Of a stretch of 64,000 bases of DNA, positions 25,953-35,577 are shown piece by piece. Below the pieces are notes generated by a model. That model saw nothing but the letters and a program-made list of their open reading frames with translations, had not been told where the DNA came from and made no database searches. Source of the stretch: Bacteroidota bacterium. GTDB lineage: Bacteria > Bacteroidota > Bacteroidia > Bacteroidales > DTGW01. The stretch spans positions 1-64,000 of the forward strand of contig JAKPGM010000073.1 of the NCBI GenBank assembly GCA_029550865.1, written 5' to 3'. How positions within the stretch are numbered: the stretch's first letter is position 1; each line of letters starts with the position of its first letter. The translations under genes were made by a program, and so were the position numbers.

Positions 25953-27380
25953 TTAGCGTAGCACTTCTAAGCGACTTGCATCGAGGCGTAAAAATATAAA
26001 AAGCAGTAAGGTAAAAGCCCAGAGCGATGAGCCACCATAGCTAAAAAACGGTAAGGGGATGCCTATAACGGGCAGTAACCCCAGGGTCATCCCTACATTA
26101 ATAGCTATGTGCATAAATAAAATGGAAGCAACACCGTAGCCGTATATGCGGCTAAAGGCCGATCGTTGTAATTCGCTCAGATGTAAAATACGCAGGAGGA
26201 GTATTACAAAAAGTCCAAGAACCACTGTAGAACCAATAAAGCCCCACTCTTCACCTACGGTGCAAAAAATGAAATCGGTGCTTTGTTCGGGAACAAAATT
26301 AAATTTTGTCTGCGTACCCTGTAAAAAACCTTTGCCCAAAAGTCCCCCCGAACCAATGGCTATCTTACTCTGCGCTACATTGTACTCGGCCCCTTTGGGG
26401 TCCGATTCTTTGCCCAGCAGGATATTGATACGCTGTTGTTGATGAGGTTGCAAGAAGTTATCGAATAGGTAATCGACCGAATAAGTGAACCCAATGGCCA
26501 TAAAAGTGAATACAATAATCCAGGGGATATGGGGTATTTTTTTAAAGGCTGAATTAATGAGGGGAAATATGCCAACAATACCTGTGGTGATGAGTAGAAA
26601 GAAATATGGATTATTGGGTCGATGAAATAGATGAAGGGCGATTAACTTAACAACAAAATAACCAATAGTCAGGCTCGTGACAGCGAGTATTAGTTCTGAA
26701 ATGCGCAATCTAACGATAAAAAGCGCGGTAACTGCCATAATAAGAATAATTATCAGCACGGTTATCGGGGGAGCGATAAGTGCGATCAATGAGAGGAAGA
26801 TGAGTAAGAACCCGAATAGCAGGATAATGCCAGGGAATCCTTCGCGATAGAATGCCAATGTAAAAGCAGCAAATACCACTACTGAACCTACATCGGGTTG
26901 TAATGCGATGAGCATGGCAGGGATGGCAATGAATATACACGCTATTATCCAGGTTTTAATTTTATCGGTACGGACGTTGTAAGAGCTCAGGTATTTAGCC
27001 ACTACCAGGCAGGTTGCTACTTTAGCGAATTCAGTGGGTTGAAGTCGAAGCTGACCAATTTCAAACCATGCACGGGCACCATTCACTTCTTTCCCCAGCA
27101 CAAGAACCAGCAATAGGCTTATAAGGGAAAATGCATAGACGGCATAGGCAAAAAATGAAAAAGCTCGGGTGTCGATCGAAAGCGTTATGAGAGCAATCAA
27201 GATGGCTGCACCAATCCATACTAACTGCTTGCCATACCGCATGTTCCAGTCGAAAATACTACGATGTTCCTCGGAATATACTGCAGCGTAAATATTTATC
27301 CATCCCATCAATACGAGGATTAGATACAGGATGACGGTAAACCAGTCAATTCGCGCCCAAACATTGACATTTCTTCGCAT
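25953..27380 (-). CDS. rodA: rod-shape-determining peptidoglycan glycosyltransferase RodA
   Basis: 475 aa SEDS-family polymerase with about ten transmembrane helices. Landmarks include QLRLQPTEFAKVA near residue 110, the GGLLGKGFLQGTQTKFNFVPEQSTDFIF segment around 340-370 (read here as GKGFLQGTQTKF), and PFFSYGGSSL near the end. The Asp after PEQST is the conserved catalytic-loop residue of SEDS proteins. It is somewhat longer than E. coli RodA, through an insertion of extra helices in the middle, as is usual in Bacteroidota. Last gene of the mre operon, 5 bp after mrdA. Confidence 0.94.
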   Translation of the reverse strand: MRRNVNVWARIDWFTVILYLILVLMGWINIYAAVYSEEHRSIFDWNMRYGKQLVWIGAAILIALITLSIDTRAFSFFAYAVYAFSLISLLLVLVLGKEVNGARAWFEIGQLRLQPTEFAKVATCLVVAKYLSSYNVRTDKIKTWIIACIFIAIPAMLIALQPDVGSVVVFAAFTLAFYREGFPGIILLFGFLLIFLSLIALIAPPITVLIIILIMAVTALFIVRLRISELILAVTSLTIGYFVVKLIALHLFHRPNNPYFFLLITTGIVGIFPLINSAFKKIPHIPWIIVFTFMAIGFTYSVDYLFDNFLQPHQQQRINILLGKESDPKGAEYNVAQSKIAIGSGGLLGKGFLQGTQTKFNFVPEQSTDFIFCTVGEEWGFIGSTVVLGLFVILLLRILHLSELQRSAFSRIYGYGVASILFMHIAINVGMTLGLLPVIGIPLPFFSYGGSSLWAFTLLLFIFLRLDASRLEVLR

Positions 27381-27385
27381 GCCGT

Positions 27386-29212
27386 TTATTTTTTAGGATA
27401 AATAATAGTTTTGGTGCGTAGGTATTCCTCATACCATGGTCGGGTAATGGTATCGGTAAGGTACTTTTCTATCATCAAGCTGGCAATGGGTACTGCAATG
27501 GTAGCACCAAAACCGCCATTTTCGATATAAACAGCAATGGCAATTTTAGGATTGTTACGGGGAGCAAAGGCAATAAAAATGGAATGGTCATCACCATGTG
27601 GATTTTGTGCGGTACCGGTTTTTCCACAAATGTCAAGCCCTTTAACAGCACCATTGAGGGCTGTTCCTCCGCCAGGTCCATTCACCGCTCGGTACATTCC
27701 TTCAATAACGATATTGAATAAAGAGCTGTCGAAGGCTGTGTATTGCTTTTGCTTGAAGCGACTGTCGATAGAATCTTTACCATTGATCTGACGTACTGAA
27801 TGAGGTATGTAGTAATATCCATGATTTGCAATCGTAGCAGCCATATTAGCCAGTTGAAGGGGAGTAATGCCAATTTCGCCCTGACCGATAGCAAGCGAGA
27901 TGATAGTTACCGAGTTCCAGGACTTGCGGTATATACGATTATAGTACTCGAGGCTGGGAATGTTTCCCCCCAGCTCATGGGGCAGGTCGGTCTGGATTTT
28001 TTTTCCAAGCCCAAAGCTCATTACCAGGTCGCGCCAATGCTGGTAGGCCGAGAAACGATCCTTTTCGTTGGGATTGTCAATAATCCTTCTAAACACATTG
28101 CAAAAATATGCGTTACAGGAATATTGGATGCCGCCAATAAGATCCAGTGGAGTGGGATGAATGTGACAGCCAACATGGACGGGACCTACTGTGTAACCCT
28201 GAGCACAACTAAAAGTACTTTGTGGGGTAATGGTCCCTGTTTGAAGACCAACTAGCGCATTCAATAATTTAAATGTTGATCCTGGAGGATTTTTCGACTG
28301 TAACGCTCGATTGAAAAGGGGATTGGAAGGGTCATCCCGCAAGCTTACAAAGTTGGTGGCACGAGCCCTTCCTATTAGCATTTGCGGATCGTACGATGGA
28401 TTTGAAATGAGTACCAATATTTCGCCTGTTGCCGGTTCTATGGCTACAATACCCCCACGAAAATTTTTGATGAGCTTTTCCCCGTATGCCTGTAATTCGG
28501 CATCGATGGTGGCCGTAATGTTTTTCCCTTGTACGGCAGGTTTATCGAATCGACCATTGGCCAGCGACCCCTTTATGCGATTATGCACATCAACCAGGTA
28601 AATTTTTACCCCTTTGACCCCACGAAGTTCTTTTTCATACGCCCTTTCGAGCCCACTCATCCCGATATAATCCCCCATTTGATAGTAGGGATCATTCTTA
28701 ATGTGCGATGAGTCCACTTCGCCTACGTAACCCAAAAAATGTGCTGCAATTTTTCGTTCGTAATGGCGCAAGGTTCGCGGCTGAACATAAAATCCAGGGA
28801 ATTTGTACATTTGTTCCTGAAAGGCAGCATATACCGAATCGGGTATTTGATAAAGAAAAGGTGAGGATTTGTAACGCGAATAGTTGCGGGCTTTACGGAT
28901 AGTCTGTCGCACATATTCGGGCGTAATGCCTAAAATTGAACAGAAGGTACTGGTATCGAAGGCTCTAAGTTCCTGTGGGTTTACCATCAAATCGTAAGCT
29001 GCCTGATTACTTACAATAAGCCGACCTTTACGATCAAAAATGAGCCCTCGTGCTGGATATAGGGTTACGTAACGTTGCGAATTATTTTCCGCTGAAAACT
29101 TATAGGAGTTATCGATGATTTGCATGTAAAATAGTCGGATGAGGTATATGAAAACTACCAGAACAAATATCCCCGAAATGATATAATACCGGTTTGCGTA
29201 TTGATTGTTCAT
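27386..29212 (-). CDS. mrdA: penicillin-binding protein 2 (MrdA), elongasome transpeptidase
   Basis: 608 aa. One N-terminal transmembrane helix (residues 10-32), a pedestal domain with PARGLIFDRKGRL, and the transpeptidase domain with catalytic SxxK as PGSTFKLLNA near 312, SxN as YSCNAYFC near 370, and KTGTAQNPHG near 535. It cross-links new wall together with RodA, encoded next. Length is normal. Confidence 0.95.
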   Translation of the reverse strand: MNNQYANRYYIISGIFVLVVFIYLIRLFYMQIIDNSYKFSAENNSQRYVTLYPARGLIFDRKGRLIVSNQAAYDLMVNPQELRAFDTSTFCSILGITPEYVRQTIRKARNYSRYKSSPFLYQIPDSVYAAFQEQMYKFPGFYVQPRTLRHYERKIAAHFLGYVGEVDSSHIKNDPYYQMGDYIGMSGLERAYEKELRGVKGVKIYLVDVHNRIKGSLANGRFDKPAVQGKNITATIDAELQAYGEKLIKNFRGGIVAIEPATGEILVLISNPSYDPQMLIGRARATNFVSLRDDPSNPLFNRALQSKNPPGSTFKLLNALVGLQTGTITPQSTFSCAQGYTVGPVHVGCHIHPTPLDLIGGIQYSCNAYFCNVFRRIIDNPNEKDRFSAYQHWRDLVMSFGLGKKIQTDLPHELGGNIPSLEYYNRIYRKSWNSVTIISLAIGQGEIGITPLQLANMAATIANHGYYYIPHSVRQINGKDSIDSRFKQKQYTAFDSSLFNIVIEGMYRAVNGPGGGTALNGAVKGLDICGKTGTAQNPHGDDHSIFIAFAPRNNPKIAIAVYIENGGFGATIAVPIASLMIEKYLTDTITRPWYEEYLRTKTIIYPKK

Positions 29213-29237
29213 GGCAGTCTTTATTTTTCTACCTTAT

Positions 29238-29741
29238 CTACTTTCTAAAGAAAAAGAATTGACTAACAACAATGAGAAAACTAGTAAAGAGGGTACTGAG
29301 AAACACCCTTGCTAAGGTTGCAAAGAAGTCCGACCAACGGAACATCTCAATGAAAAACAGGGCAAAATGATGAAGAAAAACCATGACCAGGGTATATCCG
29401 ACAAACCACCGTAGGCCGTAATAATGAACAGTAGGTAAAGTGTCGGCCTCATAATCTTCGCGAGGGGAAATCCATTTAAGTACAGCAGGACGAGTAAAGG
29501 CCATCCATGTACAGGCGGCTGCATGCATTCCCAGTGTGTTGGAAAAAAGGTCAATGGTTAAGCCTAAAAAAAATGCCATAAGTAACATGGCCGAACGAGG
29601 CATGTCGAAGGGTAGTAACAATACGAAAAGTACGTAAAAATAGGGATTGATTAAATTGCTAAATTGAATCTGGCTGAAAATGAAAATTTGCAACAAAACC
29701 AGGATGATAAATCGAAAAATATATATTGGCAACCTATTCAT
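29238..29741 (-). CDS. mreD: rod-shape-determining protein MreD
   Basis: 167 aa with about five transmembrane segments; MreD sequences are weakly conserved, so position is the main evidence. It starts inside the end of mreC (8-bp overlap) and precedes mrdA. Confidence 0.85.
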   Translation of the reverse strand: MNRLPIYIFRFIILVLLQIFIFSQIQFSNLINPYFYVLFVLLLPFDMPRSAMLLMAFFLGLTIDLFSNTLGMHAAACTWMAFTRPAVLKWISPREDYEADTLPTVHYYGLRWFVGYTLVMVFLHHFALFFIEMFRWSDFFATLARVFLSTLFTSFLIVVSQFFFFRK

Positions 29742-30555
29742 TGATAACAGAATTTTCCAGCGTCGTTTGTTCTAAAAGTTTCTTGTTACTTATCAGGTAT
29801 ACATAATATAAATTCTTGAAATCGGTCGATAAGCGTACATTGATGCTGTAAAATGTCCCCATTGAAATAGAGTAATCCTCAACCACCCCAATCATGATGC
29901 CTTCGGGGAAAATGTTTGAGTATCCGCTGGTTACAATGGTATCACCATGTTTAATGGGCACGTGTAAAGGTATATCATTTAAAGTTCCAAAACGATAATT
30001 GGAACCAGGCCACTCAAACGAACCAAAGTAATTGTTCTTTTTAAACTTTGCGCTTACCTTAAATTTTTTGTTTAATACCGGCATAACGATAGCAAAATGC
30101 TTGCTGGTAGCAATAACAACACCTACTATTCCCTGATCGCTAATGACTGCCATATTAGGCTGAATACCCGAGTCGGATCCCTTGTCAAGCGTAAGATAAT
30201 TGTAAGGAAGATGAACCGTGCAATTAATAACACGGGCTGTCAGGTAGCTTATATCGGAACTGTCGTGGACTGCTTTTTGGGGATATTGCGTGTATTTTTT
30301 TTGGTAGTATGCCAGTTCGTTTCGTAGTCTTTCGTTTTCTATTAATAATCTATCGTTTAAGGTCTTTAACTTGAGGTATTGCCTGGCATGTTCTTTTTTT
30401 AGCGATAAGCTGGCGTACCACTTTTGGGCAGAATTGAGATAGGAAATTTGATGATAATAATTATATCTGATAACCAGAGATATAGCAATCGTTTCGAGAA
30501 GAAGAAACAACAGGAGAAATTGATACTTTATCAGAAATTGAAGTATATTTCTCAT
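29734..30555 (-). CDS. mreC: rod-shape-determining protein MreC
   Basis: 273 aa: one N-terminal membrane helix, a coiled coil (about 45-85), and the beta-barrel domain with GSDSGIQPNMAVISDQGIVG-type sequence (motif NMAVISDQGIVG), typical of MreC. It links MreB filaments to PBP2 and MreD. It lies 31 bp after mreB. Confidence 0.94.
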   Translation of the reverse strand: MRNILQFLIKYQFLLLFLLLETIAISLVIRYNYYHQISYLNSAQKWYASLSLKKEHARQYLKLKTLNDRLLIENERLRNELAYYQKKYTQYPQKAVHDSSDISYLTARVINCTVHLPYNYLTLDKGSDSGIQPNMAVISDQGIVGVVIATSKHFAIVMPVLNKKFKVSAKFKKNNYFGSFEWPGSNYRFGTLNDIPLHVPIKHGDTIVTSGYSNIFPEGIMIGVVEDYSISMGTFYSINVRLSTDFKNLYYVYLISNKKLLEQTTLENSVINE

Positions 30556-30586
30556 ATTTCTTCTTCCGAATTATTCATTATTCAGT

Positions 30587-31609
30587 TTATCTCATCAGGA
30601 AAGTGAAACGATCGATGTTTTTTAAAGCAATGCCTGTACCACGGGCTACAGCATGCAAGGGATCGTCAGCTACATGAAAGGGTATTTGTATTTTGTCGGT
30701 AAGTCGCTTATCGAGTCCTCGCAACAGAGCACCACCACCTGTGAGGAAAATACCTTTTTGAACAATATCGGCATATAATTCAGGAGGGGTTTGTTCAAGC
30801 ACAGCTACGATGGCCGATTCAATTTTAGAGATCGACTTATCGAGACAGTGAGCTATTTCCTGATAAGAGATAGGGATTTCGATGGGCATGGCCGTCATCA
30901 GGTTGGGGCCTCTCACAATGTAGTCGGGTGGAGGATTGTCCAGATCGGGTAAGGCAGAACCTACTTTGATTTTTATTTCCTCAGCCGTGCGTTCCCCTAT
31001 TTTAATGTTGTGTTGATGGCGCATGTACGACTGAATGTCGGCGGTGAAGCCGTCGCCTGCCACACGAATACTCTGGTTGCATACAATGCCGCCCAGTGCA
31101 ATCACAGCTATTTCGGTAGTACCTCCCCCTATATCCACTACCATGCTTCCTTCGGGGGCTTCGACATCGAGTCCGATACCCAGTGCAGCAGCCATGGGCT
31201 CATAAATCATGTACACCTCTCGGCCATTGGCATGCTCGGTCGAGTCGCGTACAGCCCTTATTTCTACGTCGGTACTTCCCGAGGGTATACTAACTATCAT
31301 TTTCAACGTAGGATTAAAAAGCTGATTTTTTTTGTTAACCAGCTTGATCATCCCTCTTATCATCTGCTCGGCTGCATTAAAGTCGGCTATCACCCCATCT
31401 TTAAGAGGGCGGATGGTTTTTATATTTTCATGCGTCTTGCCATGCATCTGTTGTGCGGCATGACCTATCGCTATCAATTTGCCTGTTTTGGTGTCGATCG
31501 CTACAATCGATGGCTCGTCGACTACAATCTTGTCGTTATGAATGATAATGGTGTTGGCCGTACCCAAATCCATTGCTATCTCCTGCGTCAGGAACGAAAA
31601 TAGACCCAT
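30587..31609 (-). CDS. mreB: rod-shape actin homologue MreB
   Basis: 340 aa. Actin-fold ATP-binding motifs are present: MDLGTANTII at residues 13-22, VVDIGGGTTEIAVI near 158, and LTGGGALLRGLD near 289. Forms membrane-associated filaments guiding wall elongation. It is the first gene of mreB-mreC-mreD-mrdA-rodA and is transcribed divergently from panC. Confidence 0.98.
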   Translation of the reverse strand: MGLFSFLTQEIAMDLGTANTIIIHNDKIVVDEPSIVAIDTKTGKLIAIGHAAQQMHGKTHENIKTIRPLKDGVIADFNAAEQMIRGMIKLVNKKNQLFNPTLKMIVSIPSGSTDVEIRAVRDSTEHANGREVYMIYEPMAAALGIGLDVEAPEGSMVVDIGGGTTEIAVIALGGIVCNQSIRVAGDGFTADIQSYMRHQHNIKIGERTAEEIKIKVGSALPDLDNPPPDYIVRGPNLMTAMPIEIPISYQEIAHCLDKSISKIESAIVAVLEQTPPELYADIVQKGIFLTGGGALLRGLDKRLTDKIQIPFHVADDPLHAVARGTGIALKNIDRFTFLMR

Positions 31610-31940
31610 ATATAAAGATGTTTTTTTAGATAAAAATGTATTTTTCCCGGTTGCTAAATTATAAAATTGTCAATTCATTCCTGCATTTTTATTATTTTTT
31701 TTTGAATGCTTTCTTTCTATCCGAAATATTTATGTCGCAACAGATGTAAGTCGCATGAATAATGCTTTGTATACAATTGGTAATTAAAAATTGTACGCAC
31801 AAACAGTTCGTTTTTATGAATATCTAACATATTTAGAACACCCATAAGGAACTTGCTTTTCATATCAGGCATTTACCAAATGCAATATTTTAGGCTATAT
31901 TTGCATAATTTTCGCTTTGCAAAGACAACAAATCTTGAAT
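31610..31940. other. divergent promoter region mreB / panC
   Basis: About 330 bp of AT-rich DNA with no gene. The panC-side -7 box is clear (31896-31903). No convincing TAnnTTTG box was found for mreB. Confidence 0.5.
31896..31903 (+). promoter_or_regulatory. -7 box of panC
   Basis: TATATTTG, 37 bp upstream of ATG 31941. The ORF track's TTG start (31917) lies only 13 bp downstream of the box, which favours the later ATG. Confidence 0.6.
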
Positions 31941-32777
31941 ATGGAGATTTTCAATACAAAAAAATCGTTGCGCAATTTTTTGGATAGTAAGTCCGAAAAT
32001 GTTAAAGTTGGTTTTGTGCCTACCATGGGGGCCTTGCACGAAGGGCATCTGTCGCTGGTTCGCTGTTGTAGGAACCAGAACGAGGTGGTCGTGGTGAGTA
32101 TATTTGTCAATCCTACCCAGTTTAACGATAAAGAGGATTTAGCAAACTATCCTCGGACGCTGGACAAGGATCTGGAATTGTTGCGTCAGGAGCATGTGGA
32201 TGTGGTGTTTTGTCCTTCTGTTGAGGAAATGTATCCTGAGCCTGATACACGAACCTTTGATCTGGGAGGGCTTGATACTACCATGGAGGGCGCTTTTCGT
32301 CCCGGGCATTTTAATGGTGTGGTGCAAATTGTTACCAAGTTATTCGAGGTAGTTCTGCCTCACCGGGCTTATTTTGGTGAGAAAGATTTTCAACAGCTCA
32401 CCATTATCCGATACATTGTCAATCAGTTAAACATTCCTGTACAGATTGTACCCTGTCCTATTGTACGTGAACCAGATGGTTTGGCAATGAGTTCGCGTAA
32501 TATGTTACTTGGTGCCAACGAACGACAAGCAGCACCCTTAATTTCACAGGTATTATTTAAAGCAAAAGATTTGAAAAATAGTCTTTCGGTTTCAGAACTA
32601 AAAAAATGGGTTGTTGATCAAATCGATGCCAACCCTTATCTTCAAACCGAATACTTTGAGATTGTAGACGATGTAAAACTTCAACCCGTGAATAGCTGGG
32701 AAGATCCTGTCGCTAAAGTAGGTTGTATAGCCGTAAGGGCGGGTAAGATTCGTTTAATAGATAATATCCGATTTTGA
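31941..32777 (+). CDS. panC: pantothenate synthetase PanC
   Basis: 278 aa from ATG 31941. Condenses pantoate and beta-alanine with ATP to pantothenate. Motifs: PTMGALHEGHLSL (HIGH-type, residues 26-38), VVSIFVNPTQF, FGEKDFQQL and GLAMSSRN. The upstream TTG start adds eight residues before the expected beginning and is not used. Monocistronic, convergent with manC. Confidence 0.97.
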   Translation: MEIFNTKKSLRNFLDSKSENVKVGFVPTMGALHEGHLSLVRCCRNQNEVVVVSIFVNPTQFNDKEDLANYPRTLDKDLELLRQEHVDVVFCPSVEEMYPEPDTRTFDLGGLDTTMEGAFRPGHFNGVVQIVTKLFEVVLPHRAYFGEKDFQQLTIIRYIVNQLNIPVQIVPCPIVREPDGLAMSSRNMLLGANERQAAPLISQVLFKAKDLKNSLSVSELKKWVVDQIDANPYLQTEYFEIVDDVKLQPVNSWEDPVAKVGCIAVRAGKIRLIDNIRF

Positions 32778-32792
32778 TAAAAAAACAGGAAC

Positions 32793-33911
32793 CTAGATGT
32801 AATCTTCCCCAAAATTTAATTTCACATCGTTTACGTATTGTCTAATCATTTGCTCATTTTTAAGGCTGCAAATGAGTAATACATTGTTGGTGTCGACCAC
32901 TATGTAATCGTCGAGTCCTTCCACTACTACACATTTGTTGGGTTCCGATCGAATGATGTTGTGCGATGCGTTGTAAGCAAGTATTTTCGGATGGCTCAGA
33001 TGATTGCCATTTTCATCTTTTTGCAAGTGTTCGAAAATAGAACCCCAGGTACCCAGGTCGGACCAGCCAAAGTCGCCACAACGTACAAACACGTTATCGG
33101 CCATTTCCATGATTCCATAGTCGATGGAGATGTTCTTACAACGGGGATATATTTCGTTGATAAAGTTCGGTTCCTGTGGCGTGTTCAGTATGGTTTTTCC
33201 TTCCTCAAAAAGCGTGAAAATGTCGGGGAGATATTTTTGAAAAGCCTCAGAAATGCTTTCAACCGACCAGAAGAAAAGCCCTGAATTCCAGAAAAATTCA
33301 CCACTTTCAACGAATACCTTAGCCATCTCATAATCGGGTTTTTCGGTGAAAGTTTTGACTTTTTTAAGATTTGGATTGGCTTCGAGAAAGGCTTTTATAT
33401 CTTCTCTTTTGTGGTTTTTTTCTGTGTCAATCTGAATGTATCCATAGCCTGTTTCAGGGCGGCTGGGACGGATGCCAACCGTGAAAAGCCCATTAATTTT
33501 TGTAGTAGCTTCAAGAATTTCTTGAGCAATGCTTAAAAAGGCATCTTCATCCACAATACGATGATCGGATGGTGCTACGACCATCGATGCGGAAGGATTT
33601 TGCAACGAAATTTTAGATAAGGCGTAAGCAATGCATGGAGCAGTGTTGCGTCGAAAGGGCTCAAGCAATAAATTTTCGGGCAATAGCTGAGGTAGTTGTT
33701 CCTTTACCAGCAATTCGTATTGGGCATTGGTGACCACGAGAATATTTTCGGTGGGGATAATACGGGCAAAACGATTGAAGGTTTGCTGAAGTAAGGTTTG
33801 GCCAGTGTTAAGAATGTCGAGAAATTGTTTGGGACGCGATTCCCTGCTGAAAGGCCAGAAACGACTACCAACCCCTCCGGCCATGATTACGCAGTAATGA
33901 TTTTTGTTCAT
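32793..33911 (-). CDS. manC: mannose-1-phosphate guanylyltransferase
   Basis: 372 aa. Makes GDP-mannose for surface polysaccharides. The N-terminal nucleotidyltransferase motif AGGVGSRFWPFSRESRPKQF is at residues 11-30, with PSDHRI near 115 and the FTEKP signature near 192. It lacks the C-terminal cupin isomerase domain of bifunctional ManC, as usual in Bacteroidota. Stand-alone gene; no polysaccharide cluster is adjacent. Confidence 0.94.
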   Translation of the reverse strand: MNKNHYCVIMAGGVGSRFWPFSRESRPKQFLDILNTGQTLLQQTFNRFARIIPTENILVVTNAQYELLVKEQLPQLLPENLLLEPFRRNTAPCIAYALSKISLQNPSASMVVAPSDHRIVDEDAFLSIAQEILEATTKINGLFTVGIRPSRPETGYGYIQIDTEKNHKREDIKAFLEANPNLKKVKTFTEKPDYEMAKVFVESGEFFWNSGLFFWSVESISEAFQKYLPDIFTLFEEGKTILNTPQEPNFINEIYPRCKNISIDYGIMEMADNVFVRCGDFGWSDLGTWGSIFEHLQKDENGNHLSHPKILAYNASHNIIRSEPNKCVVVEGLDDYIVVDTNNVLLICSLKNEQMIRQYVNDVKLNFGEDYI

Positions 33912-34019
33912 AGCTCTTTTTCAATCGGTTTAATCAACAAGATGTTATTTTCGACTGGCGAAATTAGCAAATATTTATTCAAAACGGCAATGCTTTTGGA
34001 AATATTGAAAATCTCTTTT

Positions 34020-34619
34020 CTATGCCTTTATCAGACCCTGAGCAATAGCGTAAATGGTGAGTCCCGAAACAGTTTTTATACCCGTTTTCTGTGAAATATT
34101 TTTCCGATGTGTGATTACCGTGTTAATACTAATGTTGAGTATGTCGGCAATTTCTTTATTTGTTTTTCCTGAAGCCAGATGGAGCAGTACTTCTGTCTCT
34201 CGTTCGCTTAGCGTGTTTGGTTGTTCTTTCATTTGCTTGTCGTCGAGGTATGCATCCATTCTTTTCAACTTACTGGCAATGGTTTCTGGTGTATCGTATA
34301 AGGTGATTACTTCATTGAAAATTTCCATAATTTGACGCTCGAAATATATGTATTGAAGACCAATCCATGCGGTATTGGGATATGTTGCTTTCAGATTCAT
34401 AAATTTTCGCGTCTGGTTTACTACTAGGATTGGATCAACAATGACCAAAGTACGTGATTTTCTGGAACAAAATTGAGCAAGTTCATCAAGGTCATCCACC
34501 ATAGCTTTTTCGTACCGTAGATATGTTCTGTCAAGTAAAATGGCCAGGCCTTCACGCAACATTTCGGAAGGTTCAGCAATGGCAATATGTAGTACTTTAT
34601 TGAATCTTTCCCTTAACAT
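34020..34619 (-). CDS. LuxR-type transcriptional regulator with atypical receiver
   Basis: About 199 aa from ATG 34619. The C-terminal LuxR helix-turn-helix is clear (LSERETEVLLHLASGKTNKEIA and TVITHRKNI). The N-terminal half looks like a receiver fold (HIAIAEPSEMLREGL), but the acidic pocket is reduced to AEPSE and the switch Thr and Lys are not evident, so phosphorylation is doubtful. The 27 extra residues in the ORF track lie inside the upstream hemerythrin gene in another frame and are rejected. The start overlaps that gene by 23 bp, implying coupled translation and a shared role. Confidence 0.85.
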   Translation of the reverse strand: MLRERFNKVLHIAIAEPSEMLREGLAILLDRTYLRYEKAMVDDLDELAQFCSRKSRTLVIVDPILVVNQTRKFMNLKATYPNTAWIGLQYIYFERQIMEIFNEVITLYDTPETIASKLKRMDAYLDDKQMKEQPNTLSERETEVLLHLASGKTNKEIADILNISINTVITHRKNISQKTGIKTVSGLTIYAIAQGLIKA

Positions 34620-35334
34620 GCTTTTCCAGTTGTGCCACCAGTGGAACAAGAACCCGATCCTCAATTTGTGAGTGAATAGCCAAATCCGATTCCAACTCAA
34701 AAAGATGGGTGAGTAACCTTCGCCGTGATGCCTGATCGTCCTTTGCAGGTAAATATTTTATGAGTAGATTTTTTAAATCTGAAAGTTTTTCCTCAATGTC
34801 GTCGTGATGTTCGCGATATTCTTCCACAGAATACTCACTGTCGGATAGAGCGTTAAGATTATCTTTTTCATGAAGCGATTGATACAAACGGCTAACGTAT
34901 GGAAACACTACTTCATTTTCGTAGTTGAGGTGCTCGATGACTTCGCTAAAGTACTCATTGAAAAATTTTTCTACAAGGACAATTTCTTCCTGATTGGCCA
35001 CCCCTTTCATTTGACGTATCAACTGAAGGATTTGTGGATAAATTTCTTCGGTAAAATATTGGTGGTCATTTTTAAGATATTGTAAAATAACAGGAACATC
35101 CTCGAATGTGAGATTGCAACTTACCTCATGAGTGATTCCACAATAAAGTTTTGCCAGGGAAACAAATAGTTCGATATTGATATTGTTGTCGGCACAAAGC
35201 TGGGCTACTGTTTTTTCTTTGAGGGGGAAATTAACCCCAAAATGTTCGAGCATCAGCGACAGGTATGGATTTTCCAGCACCAGTTCCGCCACCCTGGTTT
35301 CCGGTAAAATTTTTATATGACAGAAATAAAACAT
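34597..35334 (-). CDS. hemerythrin-domain protein, RIC/YtfE-like
   Basis: 245 aa. An N-terminal ScdA-like small domain (residues 5-60, VAELVLENPYLSLMLEHFGV) is followed by a di-iron hemerythrin-like domain with spaced ligands: NDHQYFTEE, EHLNYENEVVFPY, EYREHHDDI and HSQIEDRVLVPLV. RIC proteins repair iron-sulfur clusters damaged by nitric oxide or oxidants. The CC pair usual in the ScdA domain (GIDYCCGG-like) is FP here (GVNFPLKEK). The start is placed at the methionine of MFYFCHIKILPETR. It forms an operon with the LuxR regulator. Confidence 0.82.
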   Translation of the reverse strand: MFYFCHIKILPETRVAELVLENPYLSLMLEHFGVNFPLKEKTVAQLCADNNINIELFVSLAKLYCGITHEVSCNLTFEDVPVILQYLKNDHQYFTEEIYPQILQLIRQMKGVANQEEIVLVEKFFNEYFSEVIEHLNYENEVVFPYVSRLYQSLHEKDNLNALSDSEYSVEEYREHHDDIEEKLSDLKNLLIKYLPAKDDQASRRRLLTHLFELESDLAIHSQIEDRVLVPLVAQLEKHVKGKIQ

Positions 35335-35490
35335 CGTAAGATTTTTTGTAAACAACAGTAATGGCATAAAAAAGTTTAATGCTGGTTTTGGCTTTTTTAT
35401 CTAACAATTGGCTCATCATCAGTTGGTTTGTAAAACTAACATTAGCATCCTATACAATATATTTTTTTTCAAAATAGTAAAAAAAATATC

Positions 35491-35498
35491 TATTTTTG
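35491..35498 (+). promoter_or_regulatory. -7 box upstream of unknown gene at 35.58 kb
   Basis: TATTTTTG, 80 bp before the chosen ATG; AT-rich DNA upstream with no clear -33. Confidence 0.45.
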
Positions 35499-35577
35499 TT
35501 TAATAATCAAAAGGCTGTTTTTGAGTGTAATATACAGCTTTTTAAGAATGTTAGATGTTCAGTATAATTTCAGTCGT

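Noticed and set aside
31010-31603. 197-codon plus-strand ORF
   Set aside because: Antisense to mreB; the conserved protein is on the minus strand.
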